NCBI GenBank assembly: GCA_946405625.1
Contig: CAMJHQ010000008.1
Span: forward strand, 1 to 64,000
Direction: 5' to 3'
Origin: an uncultured Lachnospiraceae bacterium
GTDB lineage: Bacteria > Bacillota > Clostridia > Lachnospirales > Lachnospiraceae
DNA length: 64,000 nt
The position numbers and the translations under genes are program-made. Shown here in pieces: positions 25,425 through 33,586 of the stretch. Within the stretch, counting starts at the first letter, position 1. Each line of letters opens with the position of its first letter. The notes under the pieces are model-generated. The model saw only the letters and a list, made by a program, of their open reading frames with translations, had not been told where the DNA came from and searched no databases.

Positions 25425-27062
25425 TTAATTATCAACCGGTTCAAAAACTTCACTTTCCAGATTCTTCAGGAGCTGCAGCGAGAATCTGTCATCATATCCG
25501 CAGACTGCATTCCGGGCAGCCATTTCATCCGTATAATCAGCTAGTTTATATGTCGTAAATCCCCCCGGCTCCGCCGAAATGTGTGTCACCAGCGTTTCAT
25601 AGCCATAATCGGATATTACAACATTTCCATCTTTATCCCTGCCGATTTTAACCTTAGCCATCAATCCAAGCATAGCATCTGCATTTGTCTGGGAAGAAAT
25701 ATAATTACCCACGGAATAATAGCAAAGCATCTTATTTCCTTCTCTTCCTTCAATCCACTCTATCGGCTCTACCACATGCGGATGAGAACCTATAACAAGA
25801 AGAACTCCTTCATCCGCAAAGAACTCAGCCCATTCCTTCTCGGATTCATCAACTTCGAAACTATACTCTGTTCCCCAATGTGGAAAAACTATAACCGCAT
25901 CCGATAACTCACGTGCCTTCCTTATATCTTCTCTGATCTTGTCCTCTGACGTTTCATCCATCAGGTCTATCATATAACTCATTTTATCCGGAAGGCTCTT
26001 TCCGTTAAGACCGTATGTATAATTCAGCATAGCTATTTTTATGCCGTTCTTCTCGTATATTGTAAAATCTCTAATTTCTCTTCTCTGTTCAGACTCTCCC
26101 GATTCGGTCATATCTGTATAACTCTTCTCTTCAGAATCCTGCTTTCCTGATTCCTCCGTATCTGTATAACTCTTCTCTTCAGATTCCTGTTTTTCTGCTT
26201 CTTCTGCCTCTGTATATCTTTCTCCTTCAGACTCTGACTTTTCTGACCCCTCTGCCTCTATATAGCTCCCACTCTCCAATCCATGAATACCCAGGATCAT
26301 CGCATCCGGATGAGACGTATTCCAGAATTCCAGGCAATTCTCAATCCCTTCTGTGCCCTGATCAAGCGCATGATTCGAAGCATGAAGGATAACATTGAAA
26401 CCTGCATCATATACGGCATCTCCTATTTCCGTTGGCACATTGAACTCCGGATAATCTCTATATCCGATATCATTTCCTCCATAGATGACCTCATTGTTGA
26501 TAACCGCAATATCTGCCTTCTTAATGTCGTCACTAACATTCGTAAACAGATGATCATAATTAAGTGTTCCGTCTTCTCTGATACCGGATTCATAAACCGC
26601 CTTATGTACCAGAAGATCTCCTACCATTATGAGACTTATTTCATCTTCTGCCGCATCTGGCACAGAGCTGCCGTCATCTTTAGCTTCCTCATTTCCAGCT
26701 ACATTGCCTTCATCTGATAATGTCTCATCTTCCGCCGAACTCCCTTCATCTGCCACAGTCTCATTCCCCGCAGTACTTTCCACTTCAATAACTGTCTCAT
26801 TTCCCGCAGCGCTTCCCGTATCCGGAGCAGATCCGCATCCGCAGAGAAACATAAACATGATCATGGTCAACGGCAGCAGCCTTGTAAAACGTGCATTCGT
26901 ATTCCGCTTCGCTACATTTCCATGAATGAAATAAAAAAGAACAAACAGTCTAAGCTTCAATATAACGCTCGCCCTGCTATATCGAAACTTATCCCACTTG
27001 TTCTTTACTATATCTTTGATAATTATATTTTCTTGCGAAAAAACGCTCTTATTTATTGTCAC
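25425..27062 (-). CDS. CapA family (PGA_cap) lipoprotein
   Basis: Up to 545 aa. The core is the CapA metallophosphatase-like fold: LIMVGDLLVHKAVYESG, NNEVIYGG, FNVILHASNHALDQGTEGI, VIVFPHWGTEY and VIGSHPHVVEPIEW. Family members act in poly-gamma-glutamate or surface polymer synthesis. A low-complexity linker (EGERYTEAEEAEKQESEEKSYTD type) interrupts the core after GIHGLESG. The start is uncertain: GTG at 27062 has AAGGA 8 nt upstream and overlaps the regulator gene by 14 nt, but the lipobox (MFLCGC) is then about 70 residues in. A dispersed repeat (26895-26930) falls in this N-terminal part, so it may have lengthened the gene. Confidence 0.8.
   Translation of the reverse strand: MTINKSVFSQENIIIKDIVKNKWDKFRYSRASVILKLRLFVLFYFIHGNVAKRNTNARFTRLLPLTMIMFMFLCGCGSAPDTGSAAGNETVIEVESTAGNETVADEGSSAEDETLSDEGNVAGNEEAKDDGSSVPDAAEDEISLIMVGDLLVHKAVYESGIREDGTLNYDHLFTNVSDDIKKADIAVINNEVIYGGNDIGYRDYPEFNVPTEIGDAVYDAGFNVILHASNHALDQGTEGIENCLEFWNTSHPDAMILGIHGLESGSYIEAEGSEKSESEGERYTEAEEAEKQESEEKSYTDTEESGKQDSEEKSYTDMTESGESEQRREIRDFTIYEKNGIKIAMLNYTYGLNGKSLPDKMSYMIDLMDETSEDKIREDIRKARELSDAVIVFPHWGTEYSFEVDESEKEWAEFFADEGVLLVIGSHPHVVEPIEWIEGREGNKMLCYYSVGNYISSQTNADAMLGLMAKVKIGRDKDGNVVISDYGYETLVTHISAEPGGFTTYKLADYTDEMAARNAVCGYDDRFSLQLLKNLESEVFEPVDN
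26895..26930. repeat. Dispersed repeat, copy 2
   Basis: ATTCGTATTCCGCTTCGC then TACATTTCCATGAATGAA; matches copy 1 at 10311-10344 closely. It lies in frame inside the N-terminal region of the CapA-like gene, where it would encode FIHGNVAKRNTN. Confidence 0.6.
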
Positions 27063-27456
27063 AACCGGAATCCTTTACCTTTTTGAGAACTCCGCAATTA
27101 TTTACAAATGTGCATAACTTCTCAAAGCTTTCCGAACTGATATCATGTTCTATCTTACAAGCATCCTCTGAAGCCACCTCTGCATCAACACCAAGCCTTA
27201 TGAAAAAGTTTGTAAGCACTTTATGTCTGTTGTAAATATCACTTGCAACCTTCATTCCCGATTCGGTAAGATTGATCATTCCATCCTCGTTAAAGAAGAT
27301 ATATCCGCTCTCGCGAAGTCTCTTTGTTGCATAGCTGACACTTGGCTTTGATACATTTAGCTGATTTGCCACATCTATCGATCTGACATAACCTTTCTTC
27401 TCTTTGATCATAAGTATTGCTTCAAGGTAATCCTCGGCTGACTGATGTAATTCCAT
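27049..27456 (-). CDS. MntR/DtxR-type metal-dependent repressor
   Basis: 135 aa, close to MntR in size. Winged-helix domain: HQSAEDYLEAILMIKE, then the recognition helix region VSKPSVSYATKRLRESG. Dimer and metal domain: the residues expected for manganese binding are present (Asp9 and Glu12, the His in NRHKVL, and Glu/Glu/His in SEDACKIEHDIS). There is no SH3-like C-terminal domain, as in MntR. AGGAG precedes the ATG. It overlaps the start of the CapA-like gene, so the two share a transcript. Upstream AACA/TGTT palindromes suggest autoregulation. Confidence 0.88.
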   Translation of the reverse strand: MELHQSAEDYLEAILMIKEKKGYVRSIDVANQLNVSKPSVSYATKRLRESGYIFFNEDGMINLTESGMKVASDIYNRHKVLTNFFIRLGVDAEVASEDACKIEHDISSESFEKLCTFVNNCGVLKKVKDSGCDNK

Positions 27457-27480
27457 TTGTATTCTCCTAAAATATGTCTA

Positions 27481-27530
27481 AACAATGTTAAACAACCTGC
27501 AATTTAATCAAACATATGTTAGCATACTTT
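27481..27530. promoter_or_regulatory. AACA-TGTT dyads in the regulator promoter
   Basis: Two related palindromes: AACA-A-TGTT (27481-27489) and AACATATGTT (27521-27530). On the minus strand a promoter-like pair TTGTAA, 17 bp, TAACAT has its -10 box inside the second palindrome. This suits binding by the MntR-type protein encoded 25 bp downstream. Confidence 0.45.
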
Positions 27531-27618
27531 AACTATTATTACAAGCAGGAAATTCTTAATAATTCCTGTATTTTATAGGGTAATCAACCGGATGCCATAC
27601 CTGTATTTATTCGACTTA

Positions 27619-29556
27619 TCATCCTGCCGCCATACCGGTATAAAGCTGATAATACTTGCCCTTTTCTTCAATAAGGTCAGCATGTGTACCCTTTTCTATA
27701 ACACGTCCGGCTTCAAGAACCATAATACAGTCGCTGTTTCTTACGGTAGAAAGTCTATGTGCTATAACAAATGTAGTCCTTCCGGCCATCAGTTTATCCA
27801 TTCCATCCTGAACCTGACGCTCGGTTCTTGTATCGATCGAGCTTGTAGCCTCATCAAGTATAAGAGCCGGAGGATTGGCAACAGCCGCACGCGCTATAGC
27901 AAGAAGCTGACGCTGTCCCTGACTGAGATTGCCTCCATCTCCTGTGAGCTTGGTATTATAGCCATCAGGAAGCTGTCTGATGAAAGTATCCGCATTTGCC
28001 AGCTTTGCAGCCTCAATGCATTCCTCATCCGTCGCATCCAGTCTTCCGTAACGTATGTTCTCCATAACAGTATCTGTAAAAAGATGCGTTTCCTGAAGTA
28101 CAAGTCCGAGAGAACGCCTGAGGTCACCCTTACTTATCTTATTAACATTTATTCCGTCAAATCTTATCTTTCCGTCCTGAATATCATAAAATCGATTGAT
28201 AAGATTTGTGATAGTTGTTTTTCCTGCACCTGTTGAACCAACGAAGGCAATCTTCTGTCCCGGCTTTGCATCGAGCGATACATTATGAAGGACCGTCTTC
28301 TCCGGAACATATCCGAAGTCAACATCATCCATTACAATAGCACCTTCAAGCGGAACATAGTCCACAGTTCCGTCTGCCTGATGCTCATGCTTCCATGCCC
28401 ATTTTCCTGTACGTGTCTTTGACTCTGTAAGCTTTCCATCCGGTCCTACTTCCGCATTTACAAGCTTTACATAGCCTTCATCATCTTCCGGCTTTTCATC
28501 GAGAAGTTTAAATACTCTGTCAGCACCGGCAAGTGCCATTACTATTGAATTAAACTGCATTGATACCTGATTTATCGGCATGTTGAAGCCCTTGTTAAGC
28601 TGAAGGAATGAGAACAGGCTTCCGACTGTAAGCGGAGCAATTCCCGCAAATGCAGCTCCCTTAACGCCAAATCCCGTCATAACGAGAATAGCTCCGATAA
28701 CAACGCATATTACATAGCTGAGGTTACCTATCTGTGCCATCGATGGCATAAGGATATTCGCATATTTATTGGCATTATAAGCACTGTCATAAAGCTGATC
28801 ATTCATCTCATCAAACTTCTTTATGCTTTCCTCTTCATGACAGAATACTTTGACAACCTTCTGTCCGGTCATCATTTCCTCGATATAACCGTTGACCTTA
28901 CCGATATTCTTCTGCTGTGCGACAAAATATGTTCCGCTCTTCTTAGAGAGACTCATCGTTACTCTCAGCATAACAAATACCATCAGAAATGTTACTATCG
29001 TGAGTGGTATGCTTCTTATGACCATACATACGATTACACCGATAATGGTTATAGTACTTTGGAACAGCGATGGAATACTCTGGCTCACCACCTGTCTCAG
29101 AGTATCTATATCATTCGTATAGATTGACATGATATCTCCACGGCTGTTGGTATCGAAGTATTTTATCGGAAGTGATTCCATGTGATTGAAGAGATCCCCT
29201 CTGAGTTTAAGAAGAGTTCCCTGCGTTACATTTACCATAATCCTGTTATATGCAAATGTAGACAAAATACCGATAAGATAAAAGCCTGCCGTCATAAGGA
29301 TTGCACCTGCAAGAGGTCCAAAGTCCTTACTTCCGCTTTCTACCATCGGTTTAATGTAATCATCAATAAGAACCTGCATAAACATCGTTCCCTGCAGATT
29401 TGCCACAACCGAAATTATAATACAGATGAAAACTATGATCATACGTCCACCGTACATATCAAATACGTATTTCATCAGTCTTTTAAATATTTTACCCGGA
29501 TTTTCAACCTGAGGTTTCATTCCTCTCGGAACTCTCCTACTGCCCGGACCTGCCAT
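27619..29556 (-). CDS. ABC exporter half-transporter (consensus ATPase site)
   Basis: 645 aa. N-terminal transmembrane domain of six helices, then a nucleotide-binding domain with Walker A GSTGAGKTT, Q-loop LVLQETHLF, signature NLSQGQRQLLAIAR, Walker B ALILDEATSS with the catalytic Glu, and switch VIAHRLSTV. An insert of about 50 residues (DEKPEDDEGYVKLVNAEVG and on) separates the two parts. It starts 16 bp after the second exporter gene and together they should form a heterodimer of the LmrCD/BmrCD type, exporting drugs, lipids or peptides. AAGGAG precedes the ATG. Confidence 0.92.
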   Translation of the reverse strand: MAGPGSRRVPRGMKPQVENPGKIFKRLMKYVFDMYGGRMIIVFICIIISVVANLQGTMFMQVLIDDYIKPMVESGSKDFGPLAGAILMTAGFYLIGILSTFAYNRIMVNVTQGTLLKLRGDLFNHMESLPIKYFDTNSRGDIMSIYTNDIDTLRQVVSQSIPSLFQSTITIIGVIVCMVIRSIPLTIVTFLMVFVMLRVTMSLSKKSGTYFVAQQKNIGKVNGYIEEMMTGQKVVKVFCHEEESIKKFDEMNDQLYDSAYNANKYANILMPSMAQIGNLSYVICVVIGAILVMTGFGVKGAAFAGIAPLTVGSLFSFLQLNKGFNMPINQVSMQFNSIVMALAGADRVFKLLDEKPEDDEGYVKLVNAEVGPDGKLTESKTRTGKWAWKHEHQADGTVDYVPLEGAIVMDDVDFGYVPEKTVLHNVSLDAKPGQKIAFVGSTGAGKTTITNLINRFYDIQDGKIRFDGINVNKISKGDLRRSLGLVLQETHLFTDTVMENIRYGRLDATDEECIEAAKLANADTFIRQLPDGYNTKLTGDGGNLSQGQRQLLAIARAAVANPPALILDEATSSIDTRTERQVQDGMDKLMAGRTTFVIAHRLSTVRNSDCIMVLEAGRVIEKGTHADLIEEKGKYYQLYTGMAAG

Positions 29557-29572
29557 AGCAATACTCCTTTTC

Positions 29573-31342
29573 CTAATTTATCTCGTCGAAGTCTCCGCTT
29601 CCGCCCTGCTGAGACTCATATACATCCTTGTAGATTTCATTTGTCTGAACAAGCTCATCATGTGTTCCGATTCCGGATATACGACCGTTATCAAGTACAA
29701 TAATCTTATCAGCATCCATGACACTTGATACTCTCTGTGCAATGATAATCTTTGTGATTTCAGGTATATATTCCTTAAATGATTGTCTGATACGTGCATC
29801 CGTTGCTGTATCTACCGCACTGGTGCTGTCATCGAGGATAAGTACCTTCGGCTTCTTAAGAAGTGCTCTGGCTATACAGATTCTCTGCTTCTGTCCACCC
29901 GATACATTTGTTCCGCCCTGAGAAATTTCTGTTTCATATTTATCAGGGAATCCCTCTATGAAGTCATCTGCACAGGCAAGCCTGCAGGCCTCCTTACACT
30001 CCTCTTCGGTTGCATCCTTATTACCCCATCTGAGGTTATCAAGAATCGTTCCCGAGAAAAGCTCATTCTTCTGAAGAACTACTGCGACATTGTTTCTGAG
30101 TGTTTCAAGATCATACTCTCTTACATCTCTTCCGCCTACAAAAACCGCACCTGAACTCACATCATACAGTCTGCTTATCAGGTTGATAAGACTGGTCTTT
30201 GAAGAACCTGTACCACCGATGATACCTATAGTCTCACCGGATTCGATCTTGATATTTATATCATCCAGAACAGGCTGTTCTGAATGCTCATCATATCTGA
30301 AGATTACATTTTCAAAACTGATGCTTCCATCAGATATTTCATAAACCGGATTTTCAGGATTCTTAAGTGTGCTCTCTTCGATAAGGACCTCATGAACACG
30401 GTTAACACTGGCTATCGACATAGTGATCATAATGATTACCATCGAAAGCATCATAAGACTCATAAGAATCTGCATACATAAAGACAGCAGTGTCGCAAGA
30501 TCTCCTGTTTCAAGCTCTCCCGGTCTTCCACCGATAATTATCTTGGCACCTACCCAGCTGACCAGAAGGATCGTCGCATATATGGTTCCCTGCATGAGCG
30601 GCATCGTACCTGACATTATAGACTCAGCTTTCACGAAAAGCTTATAGATCATACGGCTCGCCTTATCGAACCTTGCCTTCTCATGTTCCTCACGAACAAA
30701 TCCCTTTACAACTCTGATAGCTGTAATATTTTCACGAACACTCTCGTTCATTTCATCATACTTAGGAAATGCAGCCGAGAAATACTTGGTAACCTTTGAA
30801 ATAACAAAACCACCCACAGTTGCGAGGAAGATTACCGATCCGAGATAAACAAGTGCAACCTTCGGACTTATGATAAATGCTGTAACCATCGCAATGATAA
30901 GGCTGGCAGGTGACCTTGCCAGAATACGGAGCACCATCTGGTACGCATTCTGGATATTCGTTACATCTGTCGTCATTCTTGTAACCAGACTGGCCGGTGA
31001 AAACTTATCGATATTTGCAAAGGAGAAATCCTGGATCTTTCTGAACATTGTACGTCGAAGATTTCTTGCGAAACCGGCCGATGCCCTGGCTCCGTACTTA
31101 CCTCCCATAATACCCGCCCAGAGTGCACCTGCCGCAAGAAGCAGCATGATAAAGCCGTACAGCAGGATATGCCGCATTTCAGCCGCACCGATAGTATCCT
31201 CCTCTGAAATGTTAAGTATCTTTCCCATAAAAACCGGGATAAGAACCTCAAATATAACTTCAAAAATCATAAAGAGCGGAGTAAGTATAGAATCCCTTTT
31301 AAACTCCTTTACTTCTCTGCTCAAAACCTTAATCTTAGTCAT
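29573..31342 (-). CDS. ABC exporter half-transporter (degenerate ATPase site)
   Basis: 589 aa from the ATG at 31342, which has AAGGAAGG upstream and gives the normal N terminus MTKIKVLSREVKEF; the open frame starts 15 codons earlier. Six membrane helices, then the ATPase domain: Walker A GGTGSSKTS, signature NVSGGQKQRICIAR, Walker B VLILDDSTSAVD. The usual catalytic Glu after Walker B is Asp, and the switch His in the IIAQRVSSV position is Gln. This is the pattern of the non-catalytic subunit of heterodimeric exporters, supporting pairing with the next gene. Confidence 0.92.
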   Translation of the reverse strand: MTKIKVLSREVKEFKRDSILTPLFMIFEVIFEVLIPVFMGKILNISEEDTIGAAEMRHILLYGFIMLLLAAGALWAGIMGGKYGARASAGFARNLRRTMFRKIQDFSFANIDKFSPASLVTRMTTDVTNIQNAYQMVLRILARSPASLIIAMVTAFIISPKVALVYLGSVIFLATVGGFVISKVTKYFSAAFPKYDEMNESVRENITAIRVVKGFVREEHEKARFDKASRMIYKLFVKAESIMSGTMPLMQGTIYATILLVSWVGAKIIIGGRPGELETGDLATLLSLCMQILMSLMMLSMVIIMITMSIASVNRVHEVLIEESTLKNPENPVYEISDGSISFENVIFRYDEHSEQPVLDDINIKIESGETIGIIGGTGSSKTSLINLISRLYDVSSGAVFVGGRDVREYDLETLRNNVAVVLQKNELFSGTILDNLRWGNKDATEEECKEACRLACADDFIEGFPDKYETEISQGGTNVSGGQKQRICIARALLKKPKVLILDDSTSAVDTATDARIRQSFKEYIPEITKIIIAQRVSSVMDADKIIVLDNGRISGIGTHDELVQTNEIYKDVYESQQGGSGDFDEIN

Positions 31343-31584
31343 CAGACAAACCTTCCTTATAATCAGCAAATTCGCATGATTTTTCACTTAAACAAGTTTA
31401 TCACACCACATTAAAAAATCATAGTTTTTTTCATGAGAATTGTATATAATAGTGTATGTTGCATCACTGTTCACAGAACAGAATAAAACGATCATCTGCC
31501 TGCCTATAGGCAGGATCATATCTGATACTTGCATTAGATTATCTGTGGATAGAAATAATATAGAAACAGGGGAGAATATTCAAA

Positions 31585-32661
31585 ATGATTACATTCAAAG
31601 TCGGCATCCTCGGTGCCGGACACATTGCAGGAGAAGTTGCTGAATGTCTCAACAAACTCAGTGGTTTTTCTCCATATGCAGTTGCATCAAGAGATGAAGC
31701 ATCAGCTACAGCTTTTGCAGTAGCACACCAGATTGAAAAAAGCTACAGCTCATATGATGAGTTAATAGCTGATCCGGACGTTGAGCTTATATATATAGCA
31801 ACCGTCAATTCAAATCACGCAGAGCTTGCTAAGAAATGTATCGAAGCCGGCAAGCCTTGCCTTGTAGAGAAGCCTTTCTCTTACAATTTAAATACTGCAC
31901 GTGAAGTACTCGATCTCGCAAGAGAGAAACATGTTTTCTGCGGAGAGGCTCTTTGGACAAGATATATGCCTCTTACTCAGGCATTTCATAAGCTTGTAGC
32001 AGATAACGTGATCGGTACAGTACGCCACGTATCTGCAACTATCGGTTTCGATCTTCACGAAGTTGAGCGAATTACAGATCCGAATCTCGGAGGAGGTGCC
32101 CTCCTTGATCTTGGTATCTATCCGCTCTCTATGGTCCTCTGGATCATGCAGGCTATGCCTAAAAACTTCTCACCTTCCATTACAAAATGGAATTCAGGTG
32201 TTGATGCTATGGACTCTATACAGCTTAACTTCCCTCAGGGACGTACAGCTTCCGTATTCATTACAATGACTTACAAGTCAGACAACAGCCTTACAGTATA
32301 CGGAACAAGCGGACGTATCGAAGTTGATGATGTTATCTGTCCTACAAAGGTAACCTTCAGAAGTCTGAACGGTGAGCCTGTTCAGGTTATGGAGAGACCT
32401 GAAAAACAGGAAAGCGGATATGAATTCGAATTTATGTCTGCCAGAGATGCAATCATTACTGATAAGATTGAAACTCCGGAGCATGACCATAATTCAATCC
32501 TGAGAATGGCTAACCTTATGGAAGCCATCAGACTTTCAGGCGGAATCCTCTTACCTCTTCCGGGTGAACCCACACCGGATGATCTCAAGCAGAGATTTAC
32601 AAAGGTTTCGGGCAACGATCCCGCACCTTCAGCTCCAGCTTCTCCGAAAGCAAATGCTTAA
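31585..32661 (+). CDS. Gfo/Idh/MocA family oxidoreductase
   Basis: 358 aa. Rossmann fold VGILGAGHIAGEVAE binds NAD(P); the family motif VEKPFSYN carries the catalytic Lys, and GGGALLDLGIYPLSMVLWI supplies the His/Asp-type region of the C-terminal domain (here with Asp and no clear His). It is closest in layout to dihydrodiol dehydrogenase or sugar dehydrogenase-like members; the substrate is unknown. GGGGAG lies before the ATG. It is a single-gene unit with a strong terminator 16 bp after the stop. Confidence 0.87.
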   Translation: MITFKVGILGAGHIAGEVAECLNKLSGFSPYAVASRDEASATAFAVAHQIEKSYSSYDELIADPDVELIYIATVNSNHAELAKKCIEAGKPCLVEKPFSYNLNTAREVLDLAREKHVFCGEALWTRYMPLTQAFHKLVADNVIGTVRHVSATIGFDLHEVERITDPNLGGGALLDLGIYPLSMVLWIMQAMPKNFSPSITKWNSGVDAMDSIQLNFPQGRTASVFITMTYKSDNSLTVYGTSGRIEVDDVICPTKVTFRSLNGEPVQVMERPEKQESGYEFEFMSARDAIITDKIETPEHDHNSILRMANLMEAIRLSGGILLPLPGEPTPDDLKQRFTKVSGNDPAPSAPASPKANA

Positions 32662-32676
32662 TCAAATAACAACTAT

Positions 32677-32718
32677 AATAGCCTGTCTTTCACAGATGAG
32701 AAAGACAGGCTATTTTTT
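32677..32718 (+). terminator. Rho-independent terminator
   Basis: AATAGCCTGTCTTTC / GAAAGACAGGCTATT perfect 15-bp stem followed by TTTT. It lies between convergent genes and may serve both. Confidence 0.92.
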
Positions 32719-32747
32719 ACCTGATACATTTTTAAATTTGTTTATAT

Positions 32748-33524
32748 CTATTCCTCTTTAGACAGCTCTTCAAACATCTCTTCAAGCTCTATCTGACCGG
32801 GTGCAGAAGTATCTCCGACATAAGCAAATGTAAACAGGGATCCTCTGTCTCCTACCATCAGTCGTGATGATCTGCCCTTCTCGCCCATTGATATCATTAC
32901 TATAGGCTTTTTCAGATTATCCTTATCCTCTCGGAAGCCACGTGTTACGATTTTCTCCATCAGTTCCTTAACTCTCTTTACATCAAGCGCCTTAGCAGGA
33001 ACCACTGCAATCTTTAATACATCCCCTCCGAGGGTTTCCATGTTATGAAACATTTCCATCAGCTTATCATCACGAGGAGTTTCACTGAAATTATGATATG
33101 AAACAACAATCTCCATTCCCGCATCATGACACTTTGCTGCATTTCTTGCAACCCGATAATTTCCTGACATAAGCTCTACATCGATCATGTCAGCAAGTTT
33201 ACCGGATATTACCCAGTCATATATATCATCGATCATAAAACCGGCTCTGTCATGACGGAGTTCTCCTCCCTCTTCTTCACTTCTGAAGGTGAAAAGAAGC
33301 TTTCTGGTTCCGATAAGCTTTTTGATTTCCTTAAGCAGTAGAATCAGTTCGGTCTTTTCGCAGATATTCTCATAATAATCCGCACGAAATTCAAGTATCT
33401 CAACTCTGATATCCGAATCGTAATACTTATCTTCTACAGTTTCGGCTTTCTCCAAAATCTGCTTTGTATGTTCAATTATCTCATCATACGTTCTTCCCTG
33501 TATGGAAACAGCTACTCTTTTCAT
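32748..33524 (-). CDS. aroD: 3-Dehydroquinate dehydratase, type I
   Basis: 258 aa, normal size. It dehydrates 3-dehydroquinate to 3-dehydroshikimate through a Lys Schiff base. Seen: EFRADYYE, FTFRSEEEGGE, the His in VVSYHNFSETP, the Schiff-base Lys in VLKIAVVP, and SMGEKGRSSRLMVGDRGS near the C terminus. GGGAG lies before the ATG. The next upstream gene on this strand is the Gln/Pro-repeat protein, 62 bp away. It is separate from aroK and tyrA. Confidence 0.94.
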   Translation of the reverse strand: MKRVAVSIQGRTYDEIIEHTKQILEKAETVEDKYYDSDIRVEILEFRADYYENICEKTELILLLKEIKKLIGTRKLLFTFRSEEEGGELRHDRAGFMIDDIYDWVISGKLADMIDVELMSGNYRVARNAAKCHDAGMEIVVSYHNFSETPRDDKLMEMFHNMETLGGDVLKIAVVPAKALDVKRVKELMEKIVTRGFREDKDNLKKPIVMISMGEKGRSSRLMVGDRGSLFTFAYVGDTSAPGQIELEEMFEELSKEE

Positions 33525-33586
33525 TCTCGTATTCTCCCGCCAGTCCAGAGATTTCTGTTTAATCGAACTTTTAAGCCGCTTTTCGA

